Shown here one piece after another: positions 59,260-59,439 of a stretch of 59,439 nucleotides of DNA. How positions within the stretch are numbered: the first letter of the stretch is position 1; the number at the start of each line of letters is the position of its first letter. The notes under the pieces were generated by a model. That model did no database searches and was not told the origin of the DNA. It saw only the letters and a program-made list of their open reading frames with translations. Source of the DNA: Anaerolineaceae bacterium UBA4890. Lineage in GTDB: Bacteria; Chloroflexota; Anaerolineae; Anaerolineales; Anaerolineaceae. The stretch is taken from the NCBI GenBank assembly GCA_002399085.1, contig DHCY01000012.1, forward strand, positions 1-59,439, in the 5' to 3' direction. The translations under genes were made by a program, and so were the position numbers.

Positions 59260-59439
59260 CATATTCCGTCATCGCTCATGTACCCCATCATCGCGACGAG
59301 CGGAGCGACGTGGCGATCTGCCTTTACCTTTCCCAAAAAGCAGTCTCGCCGGGCAACTTTTAAGGCAGACTGCCACGCCCCTTTCCGTAATTCAGGCAAT
59401 CACGCCATAACAGCAACGGGGGCTCGCAGTGACAGAGGT
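59260..59439. repeat. Dispersed palindromic repeat copies at the window's right end
   Basis: Holds GACGAGCGGAGCGACGTGGC near 59297-59316, GGCAGACTGCCACGCCCCTT near 59365-59384 and GGGGGCTCGCAGTGACAGAG at the end. These are the two halves of the element seen at 22553-22724, here separated by about 100 bases. No credible gene lies here, and the element may continue past the edge. Confidence 0.7.

Overview
The window reads as a chromosomal segment of an anaerobic, monoderm-like bacterium of the phylum Chloroflexota, most likely class Anaerolineae. This is inferred from the gene repertoire, not from a marker gene: large glycerol and peptide uptake systems, Thr/Pro-rich 'TPTPT' linkers in secreted proteins, LytR-CpsA-Psr proteins, CdaA/CdaR, and Opp-type binding proteins of a style I associate with Anaerolineae. 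No rRNA, tRNA, CRISPR array, prophage or insertion sequence was seen.

Layout. 1-4570: heterodimeric ABC exporter under a MarR repressor. 4869-10118 (minus): glycerol and dihydroxyacetone operon glpF-dhaK-dhaL-glpK-(small membrane protein)-dhaM. 10722-13864 (plus, divergent): three-gene anaerobic glycerol-3-phosphate dehydrogenase-like set. 14022-16788: small membrane protein and a ygeW/ygeY-like carbamoyltransferase and deacylase pair. 16891-21186: oxidoreductase, DUF1622 protein, LysM protein, PpiC-type lipoprotein and a membrane-anchored partner. 21276-22724: non-coding tandem array with a 150 bp period. 22735-31736: DUF711, two SpoU methyltransferases, phosphoesterase, Nudix, serS, cysS, PIN/TRAM. 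31918-38935: housekeeping block lepB, der, cdaR, cdaA, coaE (with an extra C-terminal domain), tilS. 38941-42027: LCP protein, a tyrosine-recombinase homologue without its catalytic residues, an unknown membrane protein. 42083-48468: peptide ABC operon. 48737-54899: DrrA/ABC-2 exporter, second LCP protein, membrane/coiled-coil protein. 55023-59065: ZIP transporter, flavodoxin, and a metal-efflux cluster (HMA protein, P1B-ATPase, His-rich protein).

The most unusual locus is the peptide ABC operon. Its binding protein (44155-46218) is circularly permuted: the C-terminal half of the family's fold comes first and the N-terminal half second, each present once, behind a normal lipoprotein signal. 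In the same operon the first ATPase gene is split by an in-frame TAA between its Q-loop and signature motif. Other notable features are the 150 bp satellite-like array, repeated TATAAT-N6/7-ATG arrangements without a Shine-Dalgarno sequence that suggest leaderless transcripts, and terminator-like hairpins placed inside the glycerol operon.

Functionally, GlpF brings in glycerol, GlpK makes glycerol-3-phosphate and the divergent GlpA-like complex oxidises it to dihydroxyacetone phosphate, while DhaKLM phosphorylates free dihydroxyacetone at the expense of PEP through PTS proteins encoded elsewhere.
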